A DNA stretch of 64,000 nucleotides from Streptomyces sp. NBC_00224 (GCF_041435195.1 NZ_CP108106.1:5371501-5435500), one strand, 5' to 3'; counted from the first letter of the stretch, positions 32,072 to 41,081 are shown. Notes: generated by a model from the letters alone, not told the origin. Numbers and translations: made by a program.

Positions 32072-33729
32072 CCGTGGCCGCCGCAAGCGCCCCAGCCGTC
32101 ACCGGCGCCGCAAGCGTCGTCCAGTCCGTCGACTGGCTCGCGATCGCCCCGCCGGTGATCACCGCGTCCGTCGCGCTGATCGTGCTGGTCGCCGACCTGT
32201 TCCTGCCGCAGAAGCGCAAGCCGCTGCTGGGCGGGATCGCGATCGCCGGGCTCGGCGCCGCGCTCCTCCTCCTGATCCCGCTCCACAAGTCGACGCGCTC
32301 GACCTTCTGCCTCACCACCAACCCCGAGGCGTGCAGCTACACCGTCGACCGCTTCACGCTGGTGCTCCAGTTCCTGGTGCTCGGCGGCGCCCTGCTCACC
32401 GCGCTGCTGTCGATGACGGAGCCCACCGAAAGCAAGGAGAGGCTGCCCGCGGGCGAGTTCTGGTTCCTGCTGCTCTCCTCGGCCGCCGGCGCCGCCCTGC
32501 TGCCCGCCTCCCGCGACCTGGCCACCCTGGTCGTCGCCCTGGAGGTCGCCTCGCTGCCGGCCTTCGCGCTCGTCGGCCTCAAGCGGGGCGACCGGCTGTC
32601 CTCGGAGGCGGCTCTCAAGTTCTTCCTCTCCTCGGTGACCGCGACTGCGGTGATGCTGCTCGGCGTCAGCTTCGTGTACGCGGCGACCGGCACCCTGCAC
32701 CTCACCGAGATCGCCAACCGCCTGGCCGACGTGCCCTACCAGCTGGACACCGTCGCCCAGACCGGCGTCGCGCTCACCCTGGTGGGCTTCGCCTTCAAGA
32801 CGGCCGCGGTCCCCTTCCACTTCTGGGTCCCCGACACCTATGTGGGCGCGCCGCTGCCGGTCGCCGCCTACCTGTCGGTCGTCGGCAAGGCCGTCGGCTT
32901 CTCCGGCCTCATCCTGGTGGCCGTCATCGCCTTCCCGGCGTACGCGGACGTGTGGGGCCCGGCGCTCGCGGTCGTCGCCGCGCTGACGATGACCGTCGGC
33001 AATGTGGGCGCGCTGCGCCAGTCGGCCACGCGCGCGTACAGCGCGGTCCGCCTGCTCGCCTGGTCCTCCGTCGGTCAGGCCGGCTACCTCCTGGTGCCGA
33101 TCGCGGCCGCGGGCTACTCCAGCGACGCCCAGGTCGGCGCGACCGTCGCGTACGCCCTGATGTACGCCGTGGTGAACCTCGGCGCCTTCGCGGTGGCCGC
33201 GCTGGTCGCCCGTACGCGGCCGCTGAACCGTATCGCCGACTACCGCGGCCTGTACGCCGAGCGCCCGTTCGCGGCGCTCGCGCTCGGCTTCTTCCTGCTC
33301 TGCCTGGCCGGTCTGCCGCCGGGCATCATCGGCCTGTTCGCCAAGGTGACGGTCTTCTCGGCGGCGGTCGACGCGGGCCTGGGCTGGCTGGCGGTCGTCA
33401 TGGCGTTCAACGTCGTGATCGCCCTGTACTACTACCTGCGGTGGACCGCCGTACTGTTCCGCGCGCCGGAGGAGGTCGAGGCGCCCGTGGAGGGCGCGAA
33501 GGCCGTGGTGGCGGGGACCGGGACGGCGTCGGCAGGCGCCGAACCGGGCGGGGCCATGGGCGCCGGTTCCGGTGGCGCTGTGGGTGCCGGAGCCGCGGGC
33601 GTGTCCGCCGCGCGCCCCCGGGTCCCGGCCCCGCTCACGCTCGCCATCGCGCTCACCGCGCTCGCCGCCATCGCCCTGTCGGGCATGCCCCAGGTGGCCC
33701 TGCACTTCGCGTCCATCAGCCTTTTCTGA
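32068..33729 (+). CDS. nuoN: NADH-quinone oxidoreductase subunit N
   Basis: 553 residues, GTG start overlapping nuoM. Antiporter-like: LEVASLPAFALVGLKRGDRLSSEAALKFFLSS, KTAAVPFHFWVPDTYVGAPLPVAAYLSVVGKAVGFSG, LLAWSSVGQAGYLLVP. The last segment has an Ala/Gly-rich insert (AGAEPGGAMGAGSGGAVGAG) before the final helix. Last nuo gene of the cluster; after it comes a 170-bp spacer and mscL. Confidence 0.93.
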   Translation: MTVAAASAPAVTGAASVVQSVDWLAIAPPVITASVALIVLVADLFLPQKRKPLLGGIAIAGLGAALLLLIPLHKSTRSTFCLTTNPEACSYTVDRFTLVLQFLVLGGALLTALLSMTEPTESKERLPAGEFWFLLLSSAAGAALLPASRDLATLVVALEVASLPAFALVGLKRGDRLSSEAALKFFLSSVTATAVMLLGVSFVYAATGTLHLTEIANRLADVPYQLDTVAQTGVALTLVGFAFKTAAVPFHFWVPDTYVGAPLPVAAYLSVVGKAVGFSGLILVAVIAFPAYADVWGPALAVVAALTMTVGNVGALRQSATRAYSAVRLLAWSSVGQAGYLLVPIAAAGYSSDAQVGATVAYALMYAVVNLGAFAVAALVARTRPLNRIADYRGLYAERPFAALALGFFLLCLAGLPPGIIGLFAKVTVFSAAVDAGLGWLAVVMAFNVVIALYYYLRWTAVLFRAPEEVEAPVEGAKAVVAGTGTASAGAEPGGAMGAGSGGAVGAGAAGVSAARPRVPAPLTLAIALTALAAIALSGMPQVALHFASISLF

Positions 33730-33822
33730 CTTTTCTGACCTGGTCGCCCCAGGCCCGGCTGGTCCATCGGGGCCACCGTTCGCGCAGCGGGTTTGAACTC
33801 AGGTGCCCGGACAGGGCAGTGT

Positions 33823-33851
33823 CGTACACGCGTACGTGTGCGCACGCGTGC
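33823..33851. other. 29-nt alternating purine-pyrimidine run
   Basis: From C33823 to C33851 every base alternates purine/pyrimidine, with CGTACACGCGTACGTGTGCG in the first part. It lies 50 bp before mscL. Such tracts can adopt Z-DNA under supercoiling. Confidence 0.6.
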
Positions 33852-33902
33852 CCGGACGGCGAACGGCCGGTCGGGCAGCCGGAGACGACTAGGAGCGAGC
33901 AG

Positions 33903-34358
33903 TTGCTGAGCGGGTTCAAGGACTTCATCCTTCGCGGGAACATTGTGACGATGGCCGTCGGTCTGGCCGTCGGATCGGCGTTCACCGCCGTGGTCACCGG
34001 CTTCAGCACCGCCTTCATCACACCGCTCATCGGCCTCGCCACCCGGTCGACGGGCGACTTCACCACGGCGACGTTCAAGGTCGAGGGCGTCGAATTTCCC
34101 TACGGGAAATTCATCAGCGCGGCCATCGCCTTCGTGATCACCGCCGCGGTGCTCTACTTCCTCGTCGTCATCCCGATGATGAAGGTGCAGGCGCGGCTCG
34201 ACCGCGACAAGCCGGTCGACATCAAGGCCGCCCTGCGTGACTGCCCCCGCTGCTACAGCCAGATCCCGGGCATCGCCACCCGCTGCGCGCACTGCACCAC
34301 CGAGCTGGAGCCCGACCCGAAGGCCCTGGAGGTCGCCGGACTGCCCGTGCCGCGCTGA
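33903..34358 (+). CDS. mscL: Large-conductance mechanosensitive channel with C-terminal zinc ribbon
   Basis: 151 residues. TTG at 33903 is chosen because AGGAG lies 7 nt upstream and the protein begins [20 protein letters not shown], the conserved MscL N-terminus. Helix 1 ([27 protein letters not shown]), periplasmic loop and helix 2 ([21 protein letters not shown]) follow. The C-terminal 35 residues contain [18 protein letters not shown], four Cys in a zinc-ribbon spacing not found in E. coli MscL. It should release solutes on hypo-osmotic shock. The ribbon could gate or anchor the pentamer. Confidence 0.92.
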   Translation: MLSGFKDFILRGNIVTMAVGLAVGSAFTAVVTGFSTAFITPLIGLATRSTGDFTTATFKVEGVEFPYGKFISAAIAFVITAAVLYFLVVIPMMKVQARLDRDKPVDIKAALRDCPRCYSQIPGIATRCAHCTTELEPDPKALEVAGLPVPR

Positions 34359-34506
34359 CCCACCCGTACGGAGTAGGGCGCCCTCCAGCGCGCACAAGGG
34401 AACCAGCGGTCCTCGTCTGGCGTTGACCAGTACGGGAGCGTCCACTGGAAAGTGGAAGGACCATCAGGCAAAGGGTTCCCCTGCCGCACCATTTGGAGGG
34501 CGTACC

Positions 34507-35370
34507 GTGCACCGCCGGCACAACGGGTTGAGGACTGCCGTCCTTCTCGGAGGACTGTCCGCGCTCATCATCGTCATCGGCAGCTTCTTCGGGCGTACGG
34601 GGCTGATCGTCGCGCTGTTCGTGGCGCTGGGCACCAATGCCTACGCGTACTGGAACAGCGACAAACTGGCCCTGCGGGCCATGCGCGCCCGCCCGGTCAG
34701 CGAATTCGAGGCCCCGGCGCTGTACCGGATGGTCCGCGAGCTGTCGACGGCCGCGCGCCAGCCCATGCCGCGCCTGTACATCTCGCCGACCCAGGCGCCG
34801 AACGCCTTCGCGACCGGCCGCAACCCGCGCAACGCGGCGGTGTGCTGCACGGAAGGGATCCTGCAGATCCTCGACGAGCGTGAGCTGCGCGGCGTGATCG
34901 GCCATGAGCTCAGCCATGTCTACAACCGGGACATCCTGATCTCGTCGGTCGCCGGAGCGCTCGCCTCCGTGATCATGTTCCTGGTCAATTTCGCCTGGTT
35001 GATCCCGGTAGGCCGGTCCAACGACGACGAGGGCCCGGGCATCGTCGGCATGCTGCTGATCATGATCCTGGGGCCGCTCGCGGCGTCCGTCATCCAGCTG
35101 GCGATCAGCCGCTCGCGCGAGTACGAGGCGGACGCGTCCGGCGCCCAGCTGACCGGCGACCCGCTGGCCCTGGCCAGCGCCCTGCGCAAGCTCGACGCGG
35201 GCACCAAGCAGCTGCCACTGCCGCCCGAGCCGCGGATCGAGACCGCGAGCCACATGATGATCGCCAACCCCTTCCGCCCGGGCCAGGGTGTCTCCAAGAT
35301 GTTCTCGACACACCCGCCGATGGCGGAGCGCATCGCCCGACTCGAACAGATGGCAGGTCGCCGCCCATGA
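34507..35370 (+). CDS. htpX: HtpX-like membrane zinc metalloprotease (M48)
   Basis: 287 residues; GTG at 34507 with GGAGGG 5 nt upstream, a short N-terminal extension to the longer frame being rejected. Helices at about 10-28 and 32-48, then the catalytic HELSH at about residue 133-137, later helices near 150-170 and 180-200 and the third ligand Glu in [10 protein letters not shown]. It degrades misfolded membrane proteins at the cytoplasmic face. Overlaps the yccF-like gene by 4 nt. Confidence 0.92.
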   Translation: MHRRHNGLRTAVLLGGLSALIIVIGSFFGRTGLIVALFVALGTNAYAYWNSDKLALRAMRARPVSEFEAPALYRMVRELSTAARQPMPRLYISPTQAPNAFATGRNPRNAAVCCTEGILQILDERELRGVIGHELSHVYNRDILISSVAGALASVIMFLVNFAWLIPVGRSNDDEGPGIVGMLLIMILGPLAASVIQLAISRSREYEADASGAQLTGDPLALASALRKLDAGTKQLPLPPEPRIETASHMMIANPFRPGQGVSKMFSTHPPMAERIARLEQMAGRRP

Positions 35371-35756
35371 AGACAATCCTCAACGTCATTTGGCTGGTCC
35401 TGTGCGGCTTCTGGATGTTCCTGGGCTATCTGCTCGCGGGCGTCCTGCTCTGCATCACGATCATCGGCATCCCCTTCGGCCTGGCCGCCTTCCGTATCGG
35501 CCTCTACGCGCTCTGGCCGTTCGGGTACACGGTCGTGGAGCGGCAGGACGCGGGCGCCGCGTCGTGCATCGGCAATGTGCTCTGGCTGATCCTGGCGGGC
35601 TGGTGGCTGGCGCTCGGCCACATCGTCACGGGCTTCCTGCTCTGCATCACGATCATCGGAATCCCGCTGGGCATCGCGAACTTCAAGCTGATCCCGGTCT
35701 CGCTGCTCCCGCTGGGCAAGCAGATCGTGCCGACGGACCAGCCGTTCTACCGGTAG
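35367..35756 (+). CDS. YccF-domain membrane protein
   Basis: 129 residues, ATG in a 4-nt overlap with htpX. Two internal repeats each contain [19 protein letters not shown] / [19 protein letters not shown] and an [12 protein letters not shown] / [12 protein letters not shown] helix, which is the duplicated YccF (DUF307) pattern. About four membrane segments. The function is unknown. Co-translation with htpX suggests a shared envelope role. Confidence 0.88.
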   Translation: MKTILNVIWLVLCGFWMFLGYLLAGVLLCITIIGIPFGLAAFRIGLYALWPFGYTVVERQDAGAASCIGNVLWLILAGWWLALGHIVTGFLLCITIIGIPLGIANFKLIPVSLLPLGKQIVPTDQPFYR

Positions 35757-35982
35757 CCGGACCAGGTTTTCCACAGGCAGTCGACAGAGATCACGCAGGT
35801 CAGAGCGGTCTGGGGCGAGCTCCGGACCGATTGTCAGTGGCGTGGTCCACCATGGAGCCATGACCGAGAACGAGATGGAGTCCCGGGCTTTTCCCGCGAC
35901 TTTCCCCGCGGGGTCCAGCGGCCGAATATGAGGCCGCGGCAGCCGTAGCGCGCCGTGGCCTGTCGCCGCGGCCCGTGCGGCC

Positions 35983-37200
35983 TCAGCGCCGCCGCACGGC
36001 GTACGCGACCGCCCCCACGGCCAGCACCGCGCTGCCCGCCACCACTGACGACGGTGGCAGCGCGAAGGCGAGCAGCAGACACCCGGCCAGCCCGCAGGCC
36101 GCGAGCAGCCGCCCGCCGCGGCCCGGACCGAGCGTCCAGGCCGACGCGTTGGCGATCGCGTAATAGACGAGCACGCCGAACGACGAGAAGCCGATCGCCC
36201 CGCGCAGATCGGCCGTCGCCGCCAGCACCGCCACCACGGCGCCCACCGCGACCTCCGCCCGGTGCGGCACCCGGAACCGGGGGTGCACGGCGGCCAGCGT
36301 GCCCGGCAGATGGCCGTCCCTGGCCATCGCGAGGACCGTGCGCGAGACCCCGAGCACCAGCGCGAGCAGGGACCCGAGCGCGGCGACCGCCGCCCCGACC
36401 CGCACCACCGGCACCAGCGCCGGCGCGCCCGCCGCCCGCACCGCGTCGGCGAGCGGCGCCGTCGCCTGCCCCAGCCCGTCAGCGCCCAGTACGGAAAGGA
36501 CAGCGACCGCGACACAGACATAGACGGCCAGCGCGATGCCCAGCGCCAGGGGAACGGCGCGTGGGATCGTCCGGGCCGGATCGCGCACCTCCTCCCCGAG
36601 CGTGGCGATCCGGGCGTACCCGGCGAACGCGAAGAAGAGCAGCCCCGCCGCCTGGAGCAGCCCCGCCCCGCCCCCGGACAGCCCGACGTCCAGGTGCCCG
36701 GCGGCGGACGACCCCAGGCAGGTCGCGACCACCGCCGCGAGGACCGCGAGCACCAGCGCCACGATCGCCCGCGTCAGCCACGCCGACTTCTGCACACCCC
36801 CGTAGTTCACGGCGGTCAGCGCCACCACCGCCGCGACCGCCACCAAGTGGGCCTGCCCCGGCCAGACATAGGCGCCCACGGTCAGAGCCATCGCCGCACA
36901 CGAGGAGGTCTTGCCGACGACGAACGCCCAGCCCGCCAGATAGCCCCAGAACGGCCCGAGCCGCTCCCGCCCGTACACATAGGTGCCACCGGACGCGGGA
37001 TAGCGGGCGGCGAGCCGTGCCGAGGCCATGGCGTTGCAGTACGCGACGGCCGCGGCCAGCGCCAACGCGGCCAGCAGCCCGGTTCCGGCCACCTTCGCCG
37101 CGGGGGCGAGCGCGGCGAAGACCCCGGCCCCGACCATCGAGCCGAGCCCGATGACCACGGCGTCGAAGACGCCGAGGGTGCGGCGCAGTTCCTGTGTCAT
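35983..37200 (-). CDS. APC-family amino acid permease
   Basis: 405 residues with about 12 helices. ATG at 37200 (MTQELRRTLGVFDAVVIGLGSMVGAGVFAAL) places the G-S-x-V-G-A-G unwound TM1 near the N-terminus; the extra 26 codons in the longer frame are not needed. NASAWTLGPGR near the C-terminus and RYPASGGTYVYGRERLGPFWGYLAGW are further family marks. Probably imports or exchanges an amino acid or amine. Substrate unknown. Neither neighbour is co-directional in an obvious operon. Confidence 0.85.
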   Translation of the reverse strand: MTQELRRTLGVFDAVVIGLGSMVGAGVFAALAPAAKVAGTGLLAALALAAAVAYCNAMASARLAARYPASGGTYVYGRERLGPFWGYLAGWAFVVGKTSSCAAMALTVGAYVWPGQAHLVAVAAVVALTAVNYGGVQKSAWLTRAIVALVLAVLAAVVATCLGSSAAGHLDVGLSGGGAGLLQAAGLLFFAFAGYARIATLGEEVRDPARTIPRAVPLALGIALAVYVCVAVAVLSVLGADGLGQATAPLADAVRAAGAPALVPVVRVGAAVAALGSLLALVLGVSRTVLAMARDGHLPGTLAAVHPRFRVPHRAEVAVGAVVAVLAATADLRGAIGFSSFGVLVYYAIANASAWTLGPGRGGRLLAACGLAGCLLLAFALPPSSVVAGSAVLAVGAVAYAVRRR

Positions 37201-37301
37201 GCGCCGCACCCTAGCCACCGGTGCAACCGCGCTCCGGAGGGAGTACGTCTTCCCGTACGCCATGGCATAGGACGACACTGTACGAAAGGCAGGTTCAGGA
37301 C

Positions 37302-37574
37302 ATGGGCATCGTCAGCTGGATCATCCTCGGCCTGCTCGCCGGAGCAATCGCCAAGATCCTGCTCCCCGGGCGGGACCCGGGCGGCCTGATCGGCACGACG
37401 GTCATAGGGATAGCGGGTGCGTTCGTCGGCGGCTGGATCTCGGCCCGCTGGCTGGACCGCCCCGTCACCAACCACTTCTACGACGGCGCCACTTGGGCGG
37501 CGGCGGTCGGCGGCTCGCTCGTGCTGCTGATCGCCTACCGCATAGTCTTCGGCAACTCGCGCGACCGCCGCTGA
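37302..37574 (+). CDS. GlsB/YeaQ/YmgE-family membrane protein
   Basis: 90 residues; ATG at 37302 with AGGT-type site upstream. Three hydrophobic segments: IVSWIILGLLAGAIAKILLPG, GGLIGTTVIGIAGAFVGGWI and AAAVGGSLVLLIAYRIVFG. The G-x-x-A-G pattern GLLAGAIAKILLPGRDPGG is diagnostic for the transglycosylase-associated/YeaQ group, small stress-linked membrane proteins of unclear biochemical role. It is divergent from the APC permease, 101 bp apart. Confidence 0.85.
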   Translation: MGIVSWIILGLLAGAIAKILLPGRDPGGLIGTTVIGIAGAFVGGWISARWLDRPVTNHFYDGATWAAAVGGSLVLLIAYRIVFGNSRDRR

Positions 37575-37645
37575 GGCGTCGGCCGGAAGTGCGGCCAGGG
37601 GCGCGGCCGGAGGTCACCTGGTCACCCGGTCAACCGGTCAGCTGC

Positions 37646-38311
37646 TCACGCCTTCAGCCCGGTCTCGCGGAGAGTCAGGTTGAGGCGGCCGCCGGGCAGG
37701 CCGGTGATCGCCGGGTCGCCTGTGCCCGGGAGGACCTTCGGTACGCCGTGGTAGGCGAAGCGTGAGGCGCCGCCGAAGACGAAGAGGTCGCCCGAGGCGA
37801 GCTCGACATCGGTGTAGGGGCGGCCCCGGTCCTCGGTGTTGCCGAAGCGGAAGAGGCAGCTGTCGCCGACGCTCAGGGAGACCACGGGCGCGCCGGACCG
37901 CTCGTCCTTGTCCTGGTGCATCCCCATGCGCGCGTCGCCGTCGTAGAAGTTGATCAGGGCGGTGTCGGGGGAGTACCCGTCCCCGGCGGCGGGGTCGTCG
38001 TACGCGTCGGCCACGGCGGCGCGGCCCAGCGCGGCGAGCCAGTCGGGGAAGGGGGCGACGGGGCGGCCGTTCACGTCGTCGGCGGTGCGGGTGTACCGGT
38101 AGGGCTGCCAGTGCCAGCCGACGCAGACGGTCTGCACGGACATGACGCCGCCGCCCGGCAGCACGGTGTGCCGGATGGGGACGGGCCCCCGCGCCCACTC
38201 CCGGCAGGCGGCCACCAGCTCCCGCTGCCGTTCGGGCGGAAGCCACCCCGGCACGTGCACGGCGCCGGGTGCGACGACGGTGCGCGGCCGGGGGAAGAGG
38301 GCGTCGCTCAT
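37646..38311 (-). CDS. alkB: AlkB-type 2-oxoglutarate/Fe(II) dioxygenase
   Basis: 221 residues. It repairs 1-methyladenine and 3-methylcytosine in DNA or RNA by oxidative demethylation. Iron ligands: His and Asp in MGMHQDKDE, distal His in FAYHGVPK; the AlkB-specific GRLNLTLRETG at the end holds the 2-oxoglutarate-binding Arg. Its ATG overlaps the ogt stop by 4 nt, so the two repair genes form one operon with different chemistry for the same damage. Upstream promoter of ogt shows four palindromes. Confidence 0.9.
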   Translation of the reverse strand: MSDALFPRPRTVVAPGAVHVPGWLPPERQRELVAACREWARGPVPIRHTVLPGGGVMSVQTVCVGWHWQPYRYTRTADDVNGRPVAPFPDWLAALGRAAVADAYDDPAAGDGYSPDTALINFYDGDARMGMHQDKDERSGAPVVSLSVGDSCLFRFGNTEDRGRPYTDVELASGDLFVFGGASRFAYHGVPKVLPGTGDPAITGLPGGRLNLTLRETGLKA

Positions 38312-38853
38312 CTGCCGGGACTGGCGAGGCTGCTGGGGCTGCCGGGTGTCGCCACCAGGGCTCCTTCGAGCCCCAGCAGGCGCTCCTTGCGCTCCAGGCC
38401 GCCCGCGTACCCCTTCAGGGTGCCGTCGGAGCCGATGACACGGTGGCAGGGGCGTACGACGAGCGCGGGGTTGCGGCCGATGGCGGTGCCGACCGCGCGC
38501 ACCTTCACCGAGGAGGCGCCGATCCGGCGGGCGATCTCCCCGTACGAGGTGGTGACCCCGTACGGAATGGAGTCCAGCTCCGCCCAGACCTGCCGCTGGA
38601 ACTCGGTGCCCGTGCCGGGCGCGTACTCGATGTCGAAGCGGGTCAGCTCGCCGCCGAAGTACGCCCGCAGCTGGCGGGCGATCTCCTCGAAGGCCTCCGG
38701 TGCCCGCCGCCAGCCGTCCCGGACGACGGCGGCGCCCTTCTGGCCGGGCATGGAGAGCGAGACCAGCGCGGTCCCGCCGTTCGCGGTGGCCGACTCCTCA
38801 CCGACCAGGAGCAGTTCGCCCAGCGGGCTGTCGAGGGTCGCGTAGACCGTCAT
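38308..38853 (-). CDS. ogt: Methylated-DNA-protein-cysteine methyltransferase
   Basis: 181 residues. N-terminal ribonuclease-like domain and C-terminal DNA-binding domain with the acceptor site VVRPCHRVIGSDGTLKGYAGGLERKERLL. It transfers a methyl group from O6-methylguanine to its own Cys and is used up. First gene of an ogt-alkB operon (4-nt overlap). The promoter region has four CTCACGTAyGAG-type palindromes, which suggests adaptive or damage-linked control. No Ada N-terminal activator domain is present. Confidence 0.9.
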   Translation of the reverse strand: MTVYATLDSPLGELLLVGEESATANGGTALVSLSMPGQKGAAVVRDGWRRAPEAFEEIARQLRAYFGGELTRFDIEYAPGTGTEFQRQVWAELDSIPYGVTTSYGEIARRIGASSVKVRAVGTAIGRNPALVVRPCHRVIGSDGTLKGYAGGLERKERLLGLEGALVATPGSPSSLASPGR

Positions 38854-38880
38854 CGCACGTTCCTTTCCTTGCGACGAGTG

Positions 38881-38952
38881 CTCACGTACGCGTTCTCACG
38901 TATGAGGCCCATGAGTCCTCTGAGTCCTCGTGTACGAGTCCTCACGTACGAG
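38881..38952. promoter_or_regulatory. Four 12-bp palindromes upstream of ogt-alkB
   Basis: CTCACGTACGCG (38881-38892), CTCACGTATGAG (38895-38906), CTCGTGTACGAG (38927-38938) and CTCACGTACGAG (38941-38952). Consensus CTC[AG][CT]GTA[CT]GAG. The two pairs each have 14-bp centre spacing, and the pairs are 46 bp apart. Confidence 0.7.
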
Positions 38953-39013
38953 ACCGAGTCTGCGACCCCCGTCCGGCCCGCGCTGGCGGAAATCGGACAG
39001 GACGTCCGAGGGG

Positions 39014-39033
39014 TCAGCGGTAGTTCACGAACT
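39014..39033. other. Left attachment site (attL core)
   Basis: TCAGCGGTAGTTCACGAACT is identical to 51323-51342, which is the 3' end of yajQ. Flanking bases differ on both sides, so the exact duplication is 20 bp. Confidence 0.85.
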
Positions 39034-39049
39034 TCCCCCATGATCCCCT

Positions 39050-39062
39050 GACCTGCACGGAC
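39050..39062. repeat. Left inner 13-bp inverted repeat (arm-type site)
   Basis: GACCTGCACGGAC, the exact reverse complement of GTCCGTGCAGGTC at 51299-51311. It lies 16 bp inside the left core. Confidence 0.7.
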
Positions 39063-39359
39063 TCGCAAAGAGCCCGGTTGACGTGCGGAAACTACGTTCA
39101 GTAGTTGCCGCCGTTTTCCGGGCTCTTCCTGGCTCTTGTGCCCTGGGTGTGCCCTCGGGCACAAGGGCGCGCCTCTGGTTCCCCGGCCCGTCGCATTGGT
39201 CGTACGACGGGGCCGTTCGGTTGCAGGGGTGGGCCGTGCCGCGTTCGTGTGAGGTGTCCGGGAAAGCAGCGCCCCGTGCTGCTCCGGGGCCTAGGGTGGG
39301 CGCCGATTCGGCCGGGGCGGCTGCTACCGGTGTCGGTGCGGTCCGCCTCGGAGGGCACG

Positions 39360-40604
39360 TTGAGCTACCTGCGCTTGCTGCTGCGGCGGTCCGTGTTGGT
39401 GCTGTGGCTGGCGCAGAGTCTGTCTGTCCTCGGGGATCGCCTGTACGCGCTGGCGGTCATGTGGGTGGTGTACGCCTCGACAGGCTCGGCGTCCCTCATG
39501 GGGCTGGTCGCCGTCGCGGAGTCCGTTCCGTACATCGTGCTGGGGAGCGCAGGCCGACGGCTGGTCGCCCGGTTCTCCTCGTTCGCTTCGCTCGCGTGGG
39601 TGGACGGGGCGCGCGCGGTGGTGGCCGTCGCGCTGCCGTTCGTGTGGTCGCCGGACGTGCACGGGTTCGCCCTGCTGCTCGGCGGGGTGCTGCTGCTCGG
39701 CACGCTCGGCGCCCTGTTCGACCCGAACCTCGGCGCCCTGGTGCCCGATCTGGTCGAGCCGGAGAAGGTGCAGGAGATCACGGGCCTGCTCGACCTCACG
39801 GGGCGCATTGCCCGGATCGCGGGCCCGGCAAGTATCGGCTTGCTGCTGCTCGTCGTCTCCGAGGTGCAGCTTTTCGCGCTGGACGGGGTCACGTTCGCGG
39901 TGTCTGCGGTGGCGCTCGGCTGGCTGGCGCGCCGGTACGCCATGGCGGCCGGTGGCGGGGCGGGCGAGCGGCCTCGCAAGGCACGGGCGGCGGTCCGTGC
40001 GTGGCCGGTGCTGCGGGCGCACCCCCGCGTCGGGCTCGCGGTCGGGCTGCACGGCGTCGCGCTGTTCTGCTCGGCCGTGACGGCGGTGGGCATGCCCGCG
40101 CTCCTCGCCACCCGGTATGGAGCCGGAGCGGCCGTCTACGGGCTGGTGACGGCCGCTGTGGGCGTCGGGGCGCTGCTGGGCAACCCCTTGGCCAGCAACC
40201 GGCGTACGGGCGCCTGGCTGGCCGTGTACTGCGGCGCGTGGATGGTGCAGGGTGCCGCGACGGCGTGCATGGGACTGATGTTGCAGCTTCCCGCCTTGAT
40301 GCTGCTCGCCCTGGTGACCGGCCTGGTCACCCCCGCGACGAGTGTCACCCTGCGGGCGCACCTCGGGGCGTTCGCCCCGGCCGAGCGGCTGCGGCTCATG
40401 TCTGTGGACCAGACCGTGATCCGTACCGGGGGCACGGCCGGAATGCTGCTCGTGCCATTCCTCGTCGGTGCCTCGCCGCGCGGCGCATTCGTGGCGGGCG
40501 GCATCATTGTGGCGGGGTCGGCGCTCGCCGCCCTGCTCGTCTCCTCGCAACTGCCGCGGTCTGATTTGCCCGTGACGGGGGTCAAGACGCCCGCTCAGAT
40601 TTAG
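39360..40604 (+). CDS. MFS transporter, element cargo
   Basis: 414 residues. TTG at 39360 has GGAGG 5 nt upstream and opens LSYLRLLLRRSVLVLWLAQSLSVLGDRLYALAVMWVVY, the usual first helix of the enterobactin exporter/MefA-like MFS group with the D-R-L-Y-x-x-A motif; the longer frame from 39105 includes non-membrane sequence and crosses the att region. About 12 helices. Likely a drug or metabolite exporter. It is 330 bp inside attL. Substrate unknown. Confidence 0.75.
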   Translation: MSYLRLLLRRSVLVLWLAQSLSVLGDRLYALAVMWVVYASTGSASLMGLVAVAESVPYIVLGSAGRRLVARFSSFASLAWVDGARAVVAVALPFVWSPDVHGFALLLGGVLLLGTLGALFDPNLGALVPDLVEPEKVQEITGLLDLTGRIARIAGPASIGLLLLVVSEVQLFALDGVTFAVSAVALGWLARRYAMAAGGGAGERPRKARAAVRAWPVLRAHPRVGLAVGLHGVALFCSAVTAVGMPALLATRYGAGAAVYGLVTAAVGVGALLGNPLASNRRTGAWLAVYCGAWMVQGAATACMGLMLQLPALMLLALVTGLVTPATSVTLRAHLGAFAPAERLRLMSVDQTVIRTGGTAGMLLVPFLVGASPRGAFVAGGIIVAGSALAALLVSSQLPRSDLPVTGVKTPAQI

Positions 40605-40768
40605 TAGCTGATAAGGAGTCCATCTCCCGCGGCCGCGCATGAATGATCGAAAGTGATCAGATCCAGAGTCGTTTGGTCGTTTGAGTTGCTAAGTCAACTT
40701 CTCGACGCTACCGCTGACTTGATCCAGAAGGCGGCTTCGCTTACATACCGTTCCGAGCCGTTAGAGTG

Positions 40769-40812
40769 ATCCCTCGAAGCCGAAGAAGCGGACGGTTTCT
40801 TCGAGAGAGGGA
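40769..40812 (+). promoter_or_regulatory. Hairpin just upstream of the 76-residue gene
   Basis: ATCCCTC pairs with GAGGGAT at the ends and CGAAGAA with TTTCTTCG inside, 9 nt before the ATG at 40822. It could hide or expose the ribosome site. Confidence 0.4.
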
Positions 40813-40821
40813 TGCACATAC

Positions 40822-41052
40822 ATGCGAATTACAGAGCGACTGGACGCACCAAGTGGGCGGTGCCTGAATGAACACAACTGTCCAGCAGTATTCTCGCTAT
40901 CATCGGGTGACGTTGCCTTTATCGGGCGCACGGCCCCACCCGAGCTTAGAGACACTCTCCCCGTCGGCTCTGGCGTCGGCGAGGGGGAGGAGCTCGTCGT
41001 GGTGCCACGGGAGGTTCTCATCAGTGCCGGGTGGAACCCATCCGTCACTTGA
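40822..41052 (+). CDS. Small conserved hypothetical protein
   Basis: 76 residues. The pattern MRITERLDAPSGRCLNEHNCPAVF then a short beta segment GDVAFIGRTAPPELRDTLP and EELVVVPREVLISAGW recalls a streptomycete family of about 70 residues often found beside XRE-type regulators. It contains two Cys and no membrane segment or signal peptide. No function known. The ribosome-site region is folded in the hairpin at 40769-40812. It ends 29 bp from the convergent DUF6082 gene. Confidence 0.6.
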   Translation: MRITERLDAPSGRCLNEHNCPAVFSLSSGDVAFIGRTAPPELRDTLPVGSGVGEGEELVVVPREVLISAGWNPSVT

Positions 41053-41081
41053 GTTGCCCGGTGTGGCCGGATAAGCGCCGT

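Larger units (their letters stand above)
38854..39359. other. 506-bp gap across the left end of the integrative element
   Basis: From left to right: ogt promoter with four palindromes (38881-38952), the left 20-bp att repeat (39014-39033), a 13-bp arm-type repeat (39050-39062), then spacer to the MFS start. No gene recognised. Confidence 0.75.

Noticed and set aside
35770..35778. TTTTCCACA resembling a DnaA box
   Set aside because: A single copy with no AT-rich neighbour or cluster, so not an origin.
35860..35931. Possible 23-residue peptide (MTENEMESRAFPATF...)
   Set aside because: GGAG is only 2 nt from the ATG, no family is recognised and no clear promoter. Likely a chance frame.
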